Shown here: positions 36,005 through 44,824 of the stretch, in pieces
How the letters are laid out: each line of letters begins with the position of its first letter
Numbering within the stretch: position 1 is the stretch's first letter
NCBI GenBank assembly: GCA_009937525.1
Contig: JAACFE010000004.1
Coordinates: forward strand, 1-61,723
Direction: 5' to 3'
Source of the DNA: Gammaproteobacteria bacterium
GTDB taxonomy: Bacteria; Pseudomonadota; Gammaproteobacteria; Steroidobacterales; Woeseiaceae
Length of the DNA: 61,723 bases
Program-made: the position numbers and the translations under genes
The notes under the pieces: model-generated
Database searches by the model: none
Told to the model about the DNA's origin: nothing
The model's input: only the letters and a program-made list of their open reading frames with translations

Positions 36005-37806
36005 CACGGCTGCACCTCGTCGTCCGGCCAGAGGTTGTTGCCGTCCTGGTCGCGTCCCATCCTCTGGTACTGGTAGCGGAACTTGCGGCGCAGGAGCCCG
36101 CCCGGATCGTTCGGTATTCGTCGTAACCACTGTTCCATCGCCTGCTGTTGTTCCTGCTGCCGGCGCAGTTCTTCGAGTTGTTCCTCGCTGAGCTGGGGCG
36201 ACTGTTGCCTGGCTTCCTTCTCGGCCTCCTCGGCCGCTCGCTGCAGTTCTTCCTGCAGGGCCTGCATGTCTTCCTCGCTCATCTCATCGTCACGTTGCGA
36301 CGCATCCTGGTCGCCGGACTGGCTCTGCGAGTCGGAGCTGCCCTCCGAACTCTCGTTCTGTGACGAAGCATCACTCTCGGACTCCTGGCTGTCGCCACCC
36401 GACTCGTCCGACGACTGTTGATCATCGCCCTGGTTCTGCTGCTGCGATTCCTGGTTCTGCATCATCTGTTCGAGCAGGTCCCGGTTGTATGCCGCGTCCT
36501 CGTGGTTGGGATCCGCCTCGAGCACCTGTGCGTAGGCGTCGATCGCGGACTCGAACTCGCCCTGCCGCGCCAGCGCGTTGCCCAGGTTGTAGAGGTTGCG
36601 CAGATCGTCCTGTTCCGCGAATCGCGCCGCACTCTGCGCGTAGGCACCGGACTCGTATTCAGCCACTGCCCGCCACTCCGGGTGCTTGAACAGGTCCGCT
36701 GCGTCGGCGGCGTTACCCGCCTCGAGTTGGCGCTGGGCCTGCTGGTCCTTGTTGAGCCACAGGTCGTCCCAGAACGACGCCTCGGCGGGCTGGCTGAACG
36801 GCAGTACCGCGAACGCGAGCACGACGACCCAGCCGCGCCGGAACGCCAGTGCGCCGAGCGGCAGCAGCAGCAATGCCAGCCACGGACCCTCCTCGCGCCA
36901 CCGATCCGTTGCGAGCGATTCGTCGCTGGCTTTGCGCGCACCGACCTCGCCCGCCATCAGGTAGTCGAGATCGCTGCCGTCCGAGGACAGCGTCGCGTAG
37001 CGGCCACCGCCGCTCGTTGCGAGTTCGCGCAGCCCACGCTCCTCGAGACGCGCGACCGCGATGCGGCCCGCCTGGTCCGTAACGAACCCACCCGAGAGCT
37101 TCGGTATCGGTGCGCCCTCCTTCGTGCCGACACCGAGTACCGACAGCGTGTAACCGGCTTCGAGAAGGTCGCGCGCGGCACGCTCGGTCGCGGGCGACGA
37201 ACCGCCGTCCGTGATGAGCAGCACCTCGCCGAAAGCCGCCCCGGTCTGCTTCAGGAGCTGCCGTCCCTTGTAGATGGCAGCCGCCGGGTAGCTGCCGCGG
37301 CTCGGCATTATGTCGGTGCTCAGGCTGTTGACCAGCGCCGCGATCGTGTCGGTATCGCTCGTCAGCGGCGTAACGGTGAAGGCATTGGACGAGTAGACGA
37401 CGAGTGCCGTCTGCCCGCTCGCGCGCCGTTCGAGGATGTCGAGGATCTTGAGACGCGCGCGCAGCATGCGGCTCGGCCCAACGTCCTGCGCGTCCATGGA
37501 TCGGGACAGGTCGAGCGCGACGACCAGCGCCTGGTCGGAGCGGAATACCGGCTGCTCGATCCGCTGCCAGGCGGGTCCCGCGAGCGACAGCACGCCGATG
37601 ACCCCTGTGAGTCCGAGCAGCCACCACCGCAGGTCCGACTTGCGGCGCGGCGAGCCCGACAACACGTGCGGCGCCAGCGCAGGGTCGACGACCCGCTGCC
37701 AGTTGCCCGGCCCGAGTTGACGACGGGCCAGCAGAATCGCGGTCGCGATCACGGCTGGGATGGCCCACAGCCATTCGGGGCGCAGAAAATGAAACTCAGC
37801 CGGCAT
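36001..37806 (-). CDS. batB: BatB/BatC fusion: VWA plus TPR protein
   Basis: 601 residues from ATG 37806, overlapping batA by 11 bases. Two N-terminal membrane segments, then a VWA domain with the metal site DLSRSMDAQD and LLITDGGSS, a further membrane segment (WLALLLLPLGALAFRRGWVV), and a TPR region (NLGNALARQGEFESAIDAYA, VLEADPNHEDAAYNRDLLE) as in BatC. A low-complexity Gln/Ser/Glu/Asp tract of about 80 residues and a Gln/Glu helix follow. The fusion of BatB and BatC is common in Proteobacteria. The VWA faces the periplasm or cytoplasm depending on the anchor. Confidence 0.9.
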   Translation of the reverse strand: MPAEFHFLRPEWLWAIPAVIATAILLARRQLGPGNWQRVVDPALAPHVLSGSPRRKSDLRWWLLGLTGVIGVLSLAGPAWQRIEQPVFRSDQALVVALDLSRSMDAQDVGPSRMLRARLKILDILERRASGQTALVVYSSNAFTVTPLTSDTDTIAALVNSLSTDIMPSRGSYPAAAIYKGRQLLKQTGAAFGEVLLITDGGSSPATERAARDLLEAGYTLSVLGVGTKEGAPIPKLSGGFVTDQAGRIAVARLEERGLRELATSGGGRYATLSSDGSDLDYLMAGEVGARKASDESLATDRWREEGPWLALLLLPLGALAFRRGWVVVLAFAVLPFSQPAEASFWDDLWLNKDQQAQRQLEAGNAADAADLFKHPEWRAVAEYESGAYAQSAARFAEQDDLRNLYNLGNALARQGEFESAIDAYAQVLEADPNHEDAAYNRDLLEQMMQNQESQQQNQGDDQQSSDESGGDSQESESDASSQNESSEGSSDSQSQSGDQDASQRDDEMSEEDMQALQEELQRAAEEAEKEARQQSPQLSEEQLEELRRQQEQQQAMEQWLRRIPNDPGGLLRRKFRYQYQRMGRDQDGNNLWPDDEVQPW

Positions 37807-38830
37807 GTGTCTGTACTCCACGGATGCGGCGCAGACGCAGCGCCTGCAGCAAGCTGACCATGCAGAGGAATGCGGTCAGTGCGAACGCGCCGGACAGGGG
37901 CCAGAAGTACAGCGACTGGACGGGCCGAAAGCCCGCCTCCGGCTCCTCGACCGGTTCGAGTTCGTCAACCAGCCGGTAAATTTCCTGGAGGGTCGCGGTG
38001 TCGGTCGCGCGGAAGTAACGCCCGCCCGTCAGGTCCGCGATGCCGGTCAGCGTCTCCTCGTCGAGATCGGCGGACGGATTGACGCGGCGGCGGCCGCCGA
38101 TGATCGAAGCCACCTCGAGTTGCTCCGCGCCGATACCGATCGTGTAGATACGCAATCCGACCTGGGCGGCGAGTTCGGCGGCCTTCATCGGGTCGATCTC
38201 GCCGGCCGTGTTGGCGCCGTCCGTCAGCAACACCAGCACCTGCTCGCCCGCATCCGCTTCCTGGTCATGGATGCGCTTGACCGCAAGCGTGATCGCATCG
38301 CCGATCGCGGTCTTTTCACCCGCGAGGCCGATGAACGCCTCCATGAGAAGTATCTTCACCGTTTCGCGATCGAGCGTCAGCGGCACCTGCAGGTAGGCTC
38401 GCTCGCCGAACAGGATCAGGCCGATGCGGTCGCCTTCCCGGCGGCTGATGAAGTCGCTCGCCACGGCCTTGGTTGCCGTGAGGCGGTCGACCCGGCGACT
38501 GCCGAGCTCGAAGTCCTTCTGGTCCATGCTCCCCGAGAGATCCACGGCAAGCATGAGGTTGCGCCCGGAGACCGGCACCTCGAGTTCTTCGCCGATGCGT
38601 TCGGGGCGCGCCGCGGCAATAACCAGCAGCACCCAGGCGATCATGGCAACCCAGATGCGCCAGTTGAGCAGTTGCTCCGACCGTGAGCGGTCGGCGAGCA
38701 CGTCGAAACCGGCGAAGCTCGGTACGCGGAGCCCCGCTTCCTGCAGCTGGTTCGCCTCGGGCAGCAGCGCGCGGACGATGAACGGCAGCGGCAGCGCGAG
38801 CAGCATCCACGGCCAGGCCAGCGACAACAT
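37796..38830 (-). CDS. batA: BatA-like VWA membrane protein
   Basis: 344 residues from ATG 38830. Membrane segments at both ends (WPWMLLALPLPFIVRALL, WVAMIAWVLLVIAAARP and LYFWPLSGAFALTAFLCMVS) hold a VWA domain with an intact MIDAS: AVDLSGSMDQKDF, Thr in GEKTAIGDAI and VLLTDGANTAGEI. VWA proteins of this type probably bind partners through the metal. The start overlaps the DUF4381 stop (ATGA). Confidence 0.92.
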   Translation of the reverse strand: MLSLAWPWMLLALPLPFIVRALLPEANQLQEAGLRVPSFAGFDVLADRSRSEQLLNWRIWVAMIAWVLLVIAAARPERIGEELEVPVSGRNLMLAVDLSGSMDQKDFELGSRRVDRLTATKAVASDFISRREGDRIGLILFGERAYLQVPLTLDRETVKILLMEAFIGLAGEKTAIGDAITLAVKRIHDQEADAGEQVLVLLTDGANTAGEIDPMKAAELAAQVGLRIYTIGIGAEQLEVASIIGGRRRVNPSADLDEETLTGIADLTGGRYFRATDTATLQEIYRLVDELEPVEEPEAGFRPVQSLYFWPLSGAFALTAFLCMVSLLQALRLRRIRGVQTHAG

Positions 38831-39321
38831 CAGGCACTCCTCCCGACCGGCGTCCGCAGCCGTTCCCGGACCGCGGCAAGCATGCCATCCACGTCGACGT
38901 CCTCGCCAACCGTCTCGGCATTGCGATACGGCAGTTCGAGCAGCGTGCGGCCCGGACCTTCGCGGAACCGGGGTTCGTCGAGGTCGCGGTCCAGCCATGC
39001 GAGCCAGGCGTCCCCGGTGAGCCCGGCGACCTCTGCGCGTGGCGCATAGGCCAGCATCGTGCGCCGCAGCAACTCGGACACTTCGGCGCCCAGCGTGACC
39101 GGATTGCCGTGGTAGGCGTATGCCGAACGGCTCTCCTCGAGCTGCTTCAGCGCCTTGCGCCTCGCCGCCGCACGCGCACTCCAGCGCAGCCACGCCCGCA
39201 ACAGGAGCCCGGCTGCGGCGACAAGCAGCACGATCAGTAACCACCAGCCAGGCGCGAGCGGCCACCAGCCCACCGCCTCCGGCAGATGCAGGCCGCGCAG
39301 CGGAATCTGCTGCGGATCCAC
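38830..39321 (-). CDS. DUF4381 protein of the Bat cluster
   Basis: 163 residues from GTG 39321, which shares one base with the DUF58 stop (TAGTG). QQIPLRGLHLPEAVGWWPLA leads into a membrane helix (GWWLLIVLLVAAAGLLLRAW), then a basic helical cytoplasmic part (ARRKALKQLEESRSAY) ending with LLRRTMLAYAPRAEVAGLTG. This is the DUF4381 pattern, found almost only between DUF58 and VWA genes. Function is unknown. Confidence 0.88.
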   Translation of the reverse strand: MDPQQIPLRGLHLPEAVGWWPLAPGWWLLIVLLVAAAGLLLRAWLRWSARAAARRKALKQLEESRSAYAYHGNPVTLGAEVSELLRRTMLAYAPRAEVAGLTGDAWLAWLDRDLDEPRFREGPGRTLLELPYRNAETVGEDVDVDGMLAAVRERLRTPVGRSA

Positions 39322-40268
39322 TAGTGAGTCCTCCGTCCGAGTGCCGTCTGCAGCGCGTTGACGGGGTCGTCATCCGTGGACAGCGGCATCAGATGGATGC
39401 CGTAACGCTGGCAGAATTGCTCGAGGTCGTGGGTACGCGACTCGAACGCGTCGCGATAATCGCGCCGCGCTGCCTGCGCATGCGTGTCGATCGCGAGTTC
39501 TTCCTCGTCCATCACGAGCCGGTATCGCCCGGGTGGCGGCAGCTCTCGCTCGAGCGGGTCGCTCAGGACGACGGCGAGGACCTCGTTGTGGCGCGCGACG
39601 CTCGACAGATACGACTGTGCGGTGCGGTTGATGCCGAGGAAATCGCTGAGGATGACGACGAGGCTGCCGGGCCTCGCGACACGCCTGAGCGACGCCATCG
39701 CCAGGGCGAACGGTGCCTCGCGGTCTATCGGGTGTTCGTGCTCGCGCGGCGCCCAATCGGGATGCTCGGCGAGTTCGTGGAGATACCGGAGGGCCGCCTG
39801 CCTGCCGAGCCGGGGTTTCAGTTCCCGGTGCACCGTGTCGCCGAAGATGAGCCCGCCGAGACGATCGCCGCGGTGATGCGCCGCCCATGACAGCAGTGCG
39901 GCTGCGCGGCTCGCATTGACCGATTTGAAGCACCCGCGGGTTGCGAAGTGCATGTTGGATCGCAGGTCGACCATGACCAGCACGGGGCGCTCGCGCTCTT
40001 CCCGAAAAAGCTTGGTGTACGCGGTCGTGCTGCGCGCGGTCACCCGCCAGTCGATGGAACGCGGGTCGTCACCGGGTTGATAAGGCCGCGATTCATCGAA
40101 CTCCATGCCGCGGCCACGAAAGTGAGAAACATACGCGCCGGTCTGCAGGGAGCGGACCCTGAGCACGTCGAGCGCTATTGCGCGCGCGGGACCGCTCAGG
40201 CGAATGAGGCCGGACTGCGACACACTGACAGGTGATGTGTTCTCCGAAATGTGATCGAGCTGCCGCAT
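39321..40268 (-). CDS. DUF58 protein of the MoxR/Bat cluster
   Basis: 315 residues. GAYVSHFRGRGMEFDESRPY and YQPGDDPRSIDWRVTARST are the DUF58 signature; a degenerate VWA-like fold follows (VLVMVDLRSNMHFA, LVVILSDFLGINR). It is a cytoplasmic partner of MoxR ATPases. The ATG at 40268 overlaps the moxR TAA by one base (TAATG). Confidence 0.92.
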   Translation of the reverse strand: MRQLDHISENTSPVSVSQSGLIRLSGPARAIALDVLRVRSLQTGAYVSHFRGRGMEFDESRPYQPGDDPRSIDWRVTARSTTAYTKLFREERERPVLVMVDLRSNMHFATRGCFKSVNASRAAALLSWAAHHRGDRLGGLIFGDTVHRELKPRLGRQAALRYLHELAEHPDWAPREHEHPIDREAPFALAMASLRRVARPGSLVVILSDFLGINRTAQSYLSSVARHNEVLAVVLSDPLERELPPPGRYRLVMDEEELAIDTHAQAARRDYRDAFESRTHDLEQFCQRYGIHLMPLSTDDDPVNALQTALGRRTH

Positions 40269-41236
40269 TACGGCACACCGACACCATCCAGTATCCGCTC
40301 GATGACAGAATTCGCATCGACGCCATCAGCCTCGGCCTCGAAGCTCAGTACCAGGCGATGACGCAGGACGTCGGCGGTAACGTCCTGGATATCCTCCGGA
40401 CCCACGTAATCCCTGCCGGAGAGCCAGGCCCGCGCCCTGGAGGCACGATCAATACCGATGCTGGCCCGGGGGCTCGCGCCATAGAGAATCTGGCCCTCCA
40501 GGGAATCGTCGACAGCACCGGCGTTGCGCGTCGCAAGCACGATGTTGACGATGTATTCCTCGAGTTCGTCCGCGAGGTGCAGGCGCAGGATCTCCTGGCG
40601 CGCCTGCATCACGGCAGCCACGGACAGCAGCTCCGGCGGCTGAAACGCGTCGCGCTTGTTCGCCTTGGCTTCGTCGCGATTCAGCACGAGGATGCTGCGT
40701 TCCTGTTCCGCGTTCGGATAGCCGACCTGCACGTGCAAGAGGAAGCGGTCGAGCTGGGCTTCGGGCAACGGATAGGTGCCTTCCTGCTCGATCGGGTTCT
40801 GCGTGGCCATGACCAGGAACAGGTCATCGAGCGGATAGCTCTTGTCGCCAACCGAGATCTGCCGTTCTTCCATCGCCTCGAGCAGCGCCGACTGCACCTT
40901 GGCCGGAGCGCGGTTGATCTCGTCCGCGAGAATCAGGTTGTGGAACAGCGGCCCCTTGCGAAACTCGAATGTCCCCTGCTGCGGGCGGTAGATATCGGTG
41001 CCCGTCAGATCCGCAGGCAGGAGATCGGGTGTGAACTGCAGGCGGTGGAAATCGCCTTCGATGCTCTCCGCGAGCACCTTGATGGCGCGCGTCTTGGCGA
41101 GACCGGGAGCGCCCTCGACCAGCAGGTGCCCGTCGCACAGAAGCGCGATCAGCATGCGGTTGATCAGGTGCGACTGCCCTATGATCAAGCGGCTGGCATG
41201 CGCCTCGAGGTGCTGGAATTGTTCTGCGACGCTCAT
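40268..41236 (-). CDS. moxR: MoxR-family AAA+ ATPase
   Basis: 322 residues from ATG 41236, chosen for GGGAG eight bases upstream and because family members begin MSVAEQF-like; an ATG at 41269 lacks a ribosome site. Walker A is LLVEGAPGLAKTRAIK, Walker B region LILADEINRAPAKVQSALLE, sensor LVMATQNPIEQEGTYPLPEA and arginine finger region LDRFLLHVQVGYP. MoxR ATPases act as chaperones for VWA partners. It is the first gene of a six-gene coupled cluster reaching batD. Confidence 0.94.
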   Translation of the reverse strand: MSVAEQFQHLEAHASRLIIGQSHLINRMLIALLCDGHLLVEGAPGLAKTRAIKVLAESIEGDFHRLQFTPDLLPADLTGTDIYRPQQGTFEFRKGPLFHNLILADEINRAPAKVQSALLEAMEERQISVGDKSYPLDDLFLVMATQNPIEQEGTYPLPEAQLDRFLLHVQVGYPNAEQERSILVLNRDEAKANKRDAFQPPELLSVAAVMQARQEILRLHLADELEEYIVNIVLATRNAGAVDDSLEGQILYGASPRASIGIDRASRARAWLSGRDYVGPEDIQDVTADVLRHRLVLSFEAEADGVDANSVIERILDGVGVP

Positions 41237-41403
41237 CAATGGCTCCCGGGCCGGATTGGGGCGTGACATTGTAGAGAGGATGCCTGTTGACGCCAACTCG
41301 TCGCCGCGAATTTTGTTCATCTGTGGATCACTTAAGTAATAATGCTCCGTTCTCAGACAGCAGCGGGCGACAAACATTGCAGGGAATTCGCGGAAATGTA
41401 CCT

Positions 41404-41958
41404 TTGCCGACACTGACCGCAGCCACAGCCTTCGCATGGCTTGCCGCTTGTGGCGATACGCCGGAGCCGGCGGCGCTTCCTGCATTATTGCCACCACCAC
41501 CCGAAGCCAGCGGCTGTGGCGAGCAGGGCTACCTTCGCACGACCTTCTACGGCGAGATTTCCGGCCCGATCGACTGGTCGGCGGACGATGTCGACTGTGA
41601 AGGCATGCCGCGTCCGGAAGGCAAGGGGGGCCGCCTGAGGTTCGCAGGAGAAGCGGGCGATCTCGCAATCGCGATCATCGTCGCGATGCCTGGCCTGGAG
41701 CGCGGCAACACCGCGCGGGAACTCGGCAGCAACGTCACGATAATCGAGGAAGGCAGCGGGCGCTTCTTCAGCACGTCGGGGCTCGGCAGCTGCTGGACCG
41801 ATATCGTCGAGCAGCAGAGCATCGAGGACAGCACGGACGTCTATTTCGTCGAGGGGACGCTGTATTGCATAGCGCCGCTGGCGGAGGTCAACGGCGACTC
41901 GAGCGTGACCGTGCGCGAGCTGCAATTCGGCGGCGTTCTGGACTGGGGCACAAGGTGA
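41404..41958 (+). CDS. Lipoprotein of unknown function
   Basis: 184 residues from TTG 41404. TAATAFAWLAACGDTPEP is a lipobox with Cys16. The mature part has four more Cys (GCGEQG, DVDCEG, GSCWTD, LYCIAP), probably two disulfides, and beta-rich strands (YLRTTFYGEISGPIDW, VTVRELQFGGVLDW). No family recognised. Its stop overlaps the DUF192 start (GTGA). The upstream start is uncertain; no ATG fits the frame near the signal. Confidence 0.65.
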   Translation: MPTLTAATAFAWLAACGDTPEPAALPALLPPPPEASGCGEQGYLRTTFYGEISGPIDWSADDVDCEGMPRPEGKGGRLRFAGEAGDLAIAIIVAMPGLERGNTARELGSNVTIIEEGSGRFFSTSGLGSCWTDIVEQQSIEDSTDVYFVEGTLYCIAPLAEVNGDSSVTVRELQFGGVLDWGTR

Positions 41959-42416
41959 CGCTGCTGCGCTTACTCCTGCCGGCGCTGTGCCTCGCGACGC
42001 TGTCCGCGAATGCCCAGGAACCCCTGGCCCGGTCTTTCGAATCGGATGTCCTGGTTATCGTCGCACGGCATGCCTGTTACCGCTTCGACATCTATCTTGC
42101 CGTCGATGCGCAACAACAGCGCCGCGGACTCATGTTCGTCCGCGAGATGCCGGAACGGACCGGAATGCTGTTCGTTTACCGGGACGAGAATTACCGCTCG
42201 ATGTGGATGAAGAATACCTACATATCGCTGGACATGGTTTTCGCCCATCGCGACGGCAGTATCGCGAACATAGCGACCGACACCGTGCCGCTCTCCGAGA
42301 AGTCCATCACTTCGAGCGAACCCGCGACCTTCGTGCTGGAACTCAATGCGGGCACTGCCCGGCGGCTGTCGATCGACGAAGACAGCCGCCTGATCTGGGA
42401 ACCCGCGATACAGTAG
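41955..42416 (+). CDS. DUF192 family periplasmic protein
   Basis: 153 residues from GTG 41955. Signal peptide (LLRLLLPALCLATLSANAQ). The DUF192 core is seen in AVDAQQQRRGLMFVREMPER, GMLFVYRDENYRSMWMKNTY, ISLDMVFAHRDGSIANI and FVLELNAGTA. The family is small and secreted with unknown role. It ends 3 bases from the convergent aminotransferase gene. Confidence 0.9.
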   Translation: MTLLRLLLPALCLATLSANAQEPLARSFESDVLVIVARHACYRFDIYLAVDAQQQRRGLMFVREMPERTGMLFVYRDENYRSMWMKNTYISLDMVFAHRDGSIANIATDTVPLSEKSITSSEPATFVLELNAGTARRLSIDEDSRLIWEPAIQ

Positions 42417-42419
42417 CAG

Positions 42420-43601
42420 TCAGAGGACGGTAGCGACGGATCGTGCGATATGCCCGACATTGTCGGGCGATATACCGGCGATATTGATGCGACTCGAGTC
42501 GACCATGTACACCGCGTGGTCTTTCTTCAGACGGCTGACCTGCTCGGGTGACAGGCCGAGAAAACAGAACATGCCTTTCGCTCGCACGAGATGCGAGAAA
42601 TCGTGTCCGGGCGCTTCCTCGAGCAGGGCGTCGTGCAGCAATTGCCTCATCTCGCGCAGGCGCTCCCTCATCCCGGTAAGTTCCTCGATCCAGTCGGCAC
42701 GCAGCGTGTCGTCATTCAGGATCATCGCAACCACGGCCGCACCGTGGTCCGGCGGCATGGAATATATCGTGCGCACGACGTTGTTGGCCTGCGATTGCAC
42801 GGCGTCACGCGCCGAACTGTCACCCGTGACTACGAACAAGGCGCCGACGCGATCGCGGTAGAGCCCGAAGTTCTTGGAGCAGGAGTTGGCGACGATCATC
42901 TCGGGCACACGCCCGGCAAGCTCGCGAATGACAAACGCATCGGCGTCCAGGTCGGCCGCGAAACCCTGGTAGGCGACATCGACGAACGGTATCAGCCCCC
43001 GCTCGACCAGAACGTCGGCGATGGCTCGCCATTGCGCCTCGTCCGGATCGATCCCGGTCGGGTTGTGACAGCAGGTATGGAGCAGCACGATGTCACCCTT
43101 GGGAATCTCACGCAACGATTCCAGCATCCCGTCGAAGTTCAATGCTTTCTTTTCTGCGTCATAGTACGTGTACGGCTGCAGGTCGAGGCCGGCGCCGCCA
43201 AGCAGGGGGACGTGATTCGCCCACGTCGGATCGCTGGCCCAGATCGTCGCGTCGGGCCTGGCTCTCAGGATGACGCCTGCGGCCACCCGCAGCGAACCCG
43301 AACCTCCCGGCGTCTGCAGCATCGCAACACGATCGTTCGCGACGGTGCCCGCGAAAGTCAGGTCACGCATGGCCTCGTTGAAGTCCGCCGGCCCTGCCGA
43401 ACCGATGTACGACTTCGTCAGCTGCGTATCAACGAGGCGTCGTTCGGCCCGCTTGACGACGTCCAGCACAGGTGTCTCTCCCGCCGCGTTCCGGTAGACG
43501 CCGATCCCGAGATCCACCTTGGGTTCTCGCGGATCGTTCCGGTACTCGGCGATCAGGCCGATGATGGCATCGGGGGGCAGGAGATTTAGGGAGTCAAACA
43601 A
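42420..43601 (-). CDS. Class I aspartate/aromatic aminotransferase
   Basis: 393 residues from TTG 43601, with GGAGA eight bases upstream. The N terminus LFDSLNLLPPDAIIGLIAEY and DLGIGVYRN match the AspC/TyrB family, which moves amino groups between aspartate or aromatic amino acids and 2-oxoglutarate. PLP Lys is in ANSCSKNFGLYRDRVG; LLHTCCHNPTGIDP and FVDVAYQGFA supply other cofactor contacts; SRINIAGIS binds the substrate. AspC and TyrB cannot be told apart here. Confidence 0.92.
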   Translation of the reverse strand: MFDSLNLLPPDAIIGLIAEYRNDPREPKVDLGIGVYRNAAGETPVLDVVKRAERRLVDTQLTKSYIGSAGPADFNEAMRDLTFAGTVANDRVAMLQTPGGSGSLRVAAGVILRARPDATIWASDPTWANHVPLLGGAGLDLQPYTYYDAEKKALNFDGMLESLREIPKGDIVLLHTCCHNPTGIDPDEAQWRAIADVLVERGLIPFVDVAYQGFAADLDADAFVIRELAGRVPEMIVANSCSKNFGLYRDRVGALFVVTGDSSARDAVQSQANNVVRTIYSMPPDHGAAVVAMILNDDTLRADWIEELTGMRERLREMRQLLHDALLEEAPGHDFSHLVRAKGMFCFLGLSPEQVSRLKKDHAVYMVDSSRINIAGISPDNVGHIARSVATVL

Positions 43602-43680
43602 GGGACATCTCCGGTGTACGGGCAAGCCATGCAAATTCTATACGCGCAGAGCCTAATCGCGTCGCATCCGAAACTGCAAC

Positions 43681-43705
43681 AAAAAACGCCGGCTGAGAGC
43701 CGGCG
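43681..43705 (-). terminator. Rho-independent terminator after the HiPIP gene
   Basis: On the minus strand CGCCGGCT-CTC-AGCCGGCG forms an 8-base stem and is followed by six T (43686-43681). It lies 24 bases beyond the HiPIP stop. Confidence 0.93.
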
Positions 43706-43729
43706 TCTCGATACTAAGGCAGTTTGTCG

Positions 43730-44053
43730 TCAGGCTTTGGGCGCCCAGACGCTGCACCATCCTTTCGCGTTGACGAGCTTGCCCGGGAAGATCTGGCACC
43801 CCAGCCATCCACCCTGGTCTTCGCCCTGCGCGAGTGCGCAGTTGGCACAATTCTGAACTTCTGCGCTGTTCGCACGGCTCGCCGGATCGACGGTGCTCGC
43901 ATCGTGCGTGTACTTCATGCCCTGCGCCATCGGATCATCTTCCGATAGCTTCGGCATGTCCTCTGCTTTCGCTGATCGGCCCGGCTGTGCGAGTACGCCG
44001 GCAGCAGCGACGGCAGACAATTGGATAAACTTACGGCGTGCAATTTTACTCAA
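43730..44053 (-). CDS. High-potential iron-sulfur protein (HiPIP)
   Basis: 107 residues. A twin-arginine signal (ARRKFIQLSAVAAAGVLA) exports the folded protein. The mature part of about 75 residues carries the four cluster cysteines in CANCALAQ, GCQIFPG and GWCSVW. HiPIP is a periplasmic 4Fe-4S electron carrier, found in phototrophs and in aerobes where it can feed terminal oxidases or other partners. It has its own terminator, so it is probably a single-gene transcript. A weak Fur-like sequence lies about 160 bases upstream. Confidence 0.95.
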   Translation of the reverse strand: MSKIARRKFIQLSAVAAAGVLAQPGRSAKAEDMPKLSEDDPMAQGMKYTHDASTVDPASRANSAEVQNCANCALAQGEDQGGWLGCQIFPGKLVNAKGWCSVWAPKA

Positions 44054-44212
44054 CGGAGTCTCCTCGATACTTTTTCTGATTGTGCGCCGGAACGAGACCA
44101 GCGCGGGTCATTCTAAACCAGTTACATCTCCGGCGTCGCATTCTACGCAGCGAACCTGAACGGCAGCATAACGACATATACCTAACTGGACGGTATTCGA
44201 CAATAGTCAATC

Positions 44213-44231
44213 GCGAACGATTATCATTTAC
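44213..44231. promoter_or_regulatory. Possible Fur-box-like sequence
   Basis: GCGAACGATTATCATTTAC matches the 19-base Fur consensus at 13 positions by my count. It lies in the AT-richer 282-base gap upstream of the HiPIP gene (44054-44335), where I see no gene. The match could be chance, and no iron-uptake gene is adjacent. Confidence 0.25.
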
Positions 44232-44335
44232 ATTGTTACGTTTTGCTTTTGTGTGCCCGCGGCGCCGGCCCATCGGTGCATGGTGGATCTGCGCGGCGCC
44301 GCGGACGACGCGCACTGCCAGGGCGCCCGCCCTGA

Positions 44336-44824
44336 TTAGGAACCCGGGTCGCCGTCCTGAAACAGCCAGCGTTCGATGGGCTTCTTCAGGTAGCGGGGAA
44401 AGAGGACGAAAGCGACTCCGAGCGCGATGGCGCCTGCCGGTGGCCACAGCGTGACGACATACATCGGCCACAGCAATGCCCGGACGAAGTTCAGCAGAGT
44501 GTCGATGAGGAACTGGATGCCGAATCCGATGAGTTCCGAACTCAGGACGTTGTTCATCGCGACGAACTGGGGGATGTCTTCGACGACGGCTTCACGAATC
44601 TCGAAGAACAGGAAAGACGCAGCAAAGCCGACGGCGTAGAGACCACCCCCGCGGACCTCCCATACCTTACGAAACCAGGAACGAAACCAGCCGTGCGCCT
44701 TGTCCGGCACACCACCCGGCCTTACAACTGTCTCGCGGCCGAATTCGCCGGCGGCCCGGAGATTCTCTCCGACGCGCCGCCCGATCGACTTGCGCGGCGG
44801 CTTCTTCCGATCAGCTCTTGTCAA
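44336..44824 (-). CDS. Membrane protein of unknown function
   Basis: 162 residues from TTG 44824, 14 bases inside the SYLF gene. A basic N-terminal part (RADRKKPPRKSIGRRVGENL) precedes hydrophobic segments at about 61-76, 96-120 and 122-142. Aromatic motifs include GWFRSWFRKVWEVRGGGLY. I recognise no family. The start is uncertain. It follows the SYLF gene on the same strand. Confidence 0.55.
   Translation of the reverse strand: MTRADRKKPPRKSIGRRVGENLRAAGEFGRETVVRPGGVPDKAHGWFRSWFRKVWEVRGGGLYAVGFAASFLFFEIREAVVEDIPQFVAMNNVLSSELIGFGIQFLIDTLLNFVRALLWPMYVVTLWPPAGAIALGVAFVLFPRYLKKPIERWLFQDGDPGS

Noticed and set aside
44080-44454. Plus-strand open frame of 124 codons over the gap and the end of the membrane-protein gene
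   Set aside because: No ribosome site, Arg-rich composition without a domain, and its second half is antisense to the minus-strand gene.
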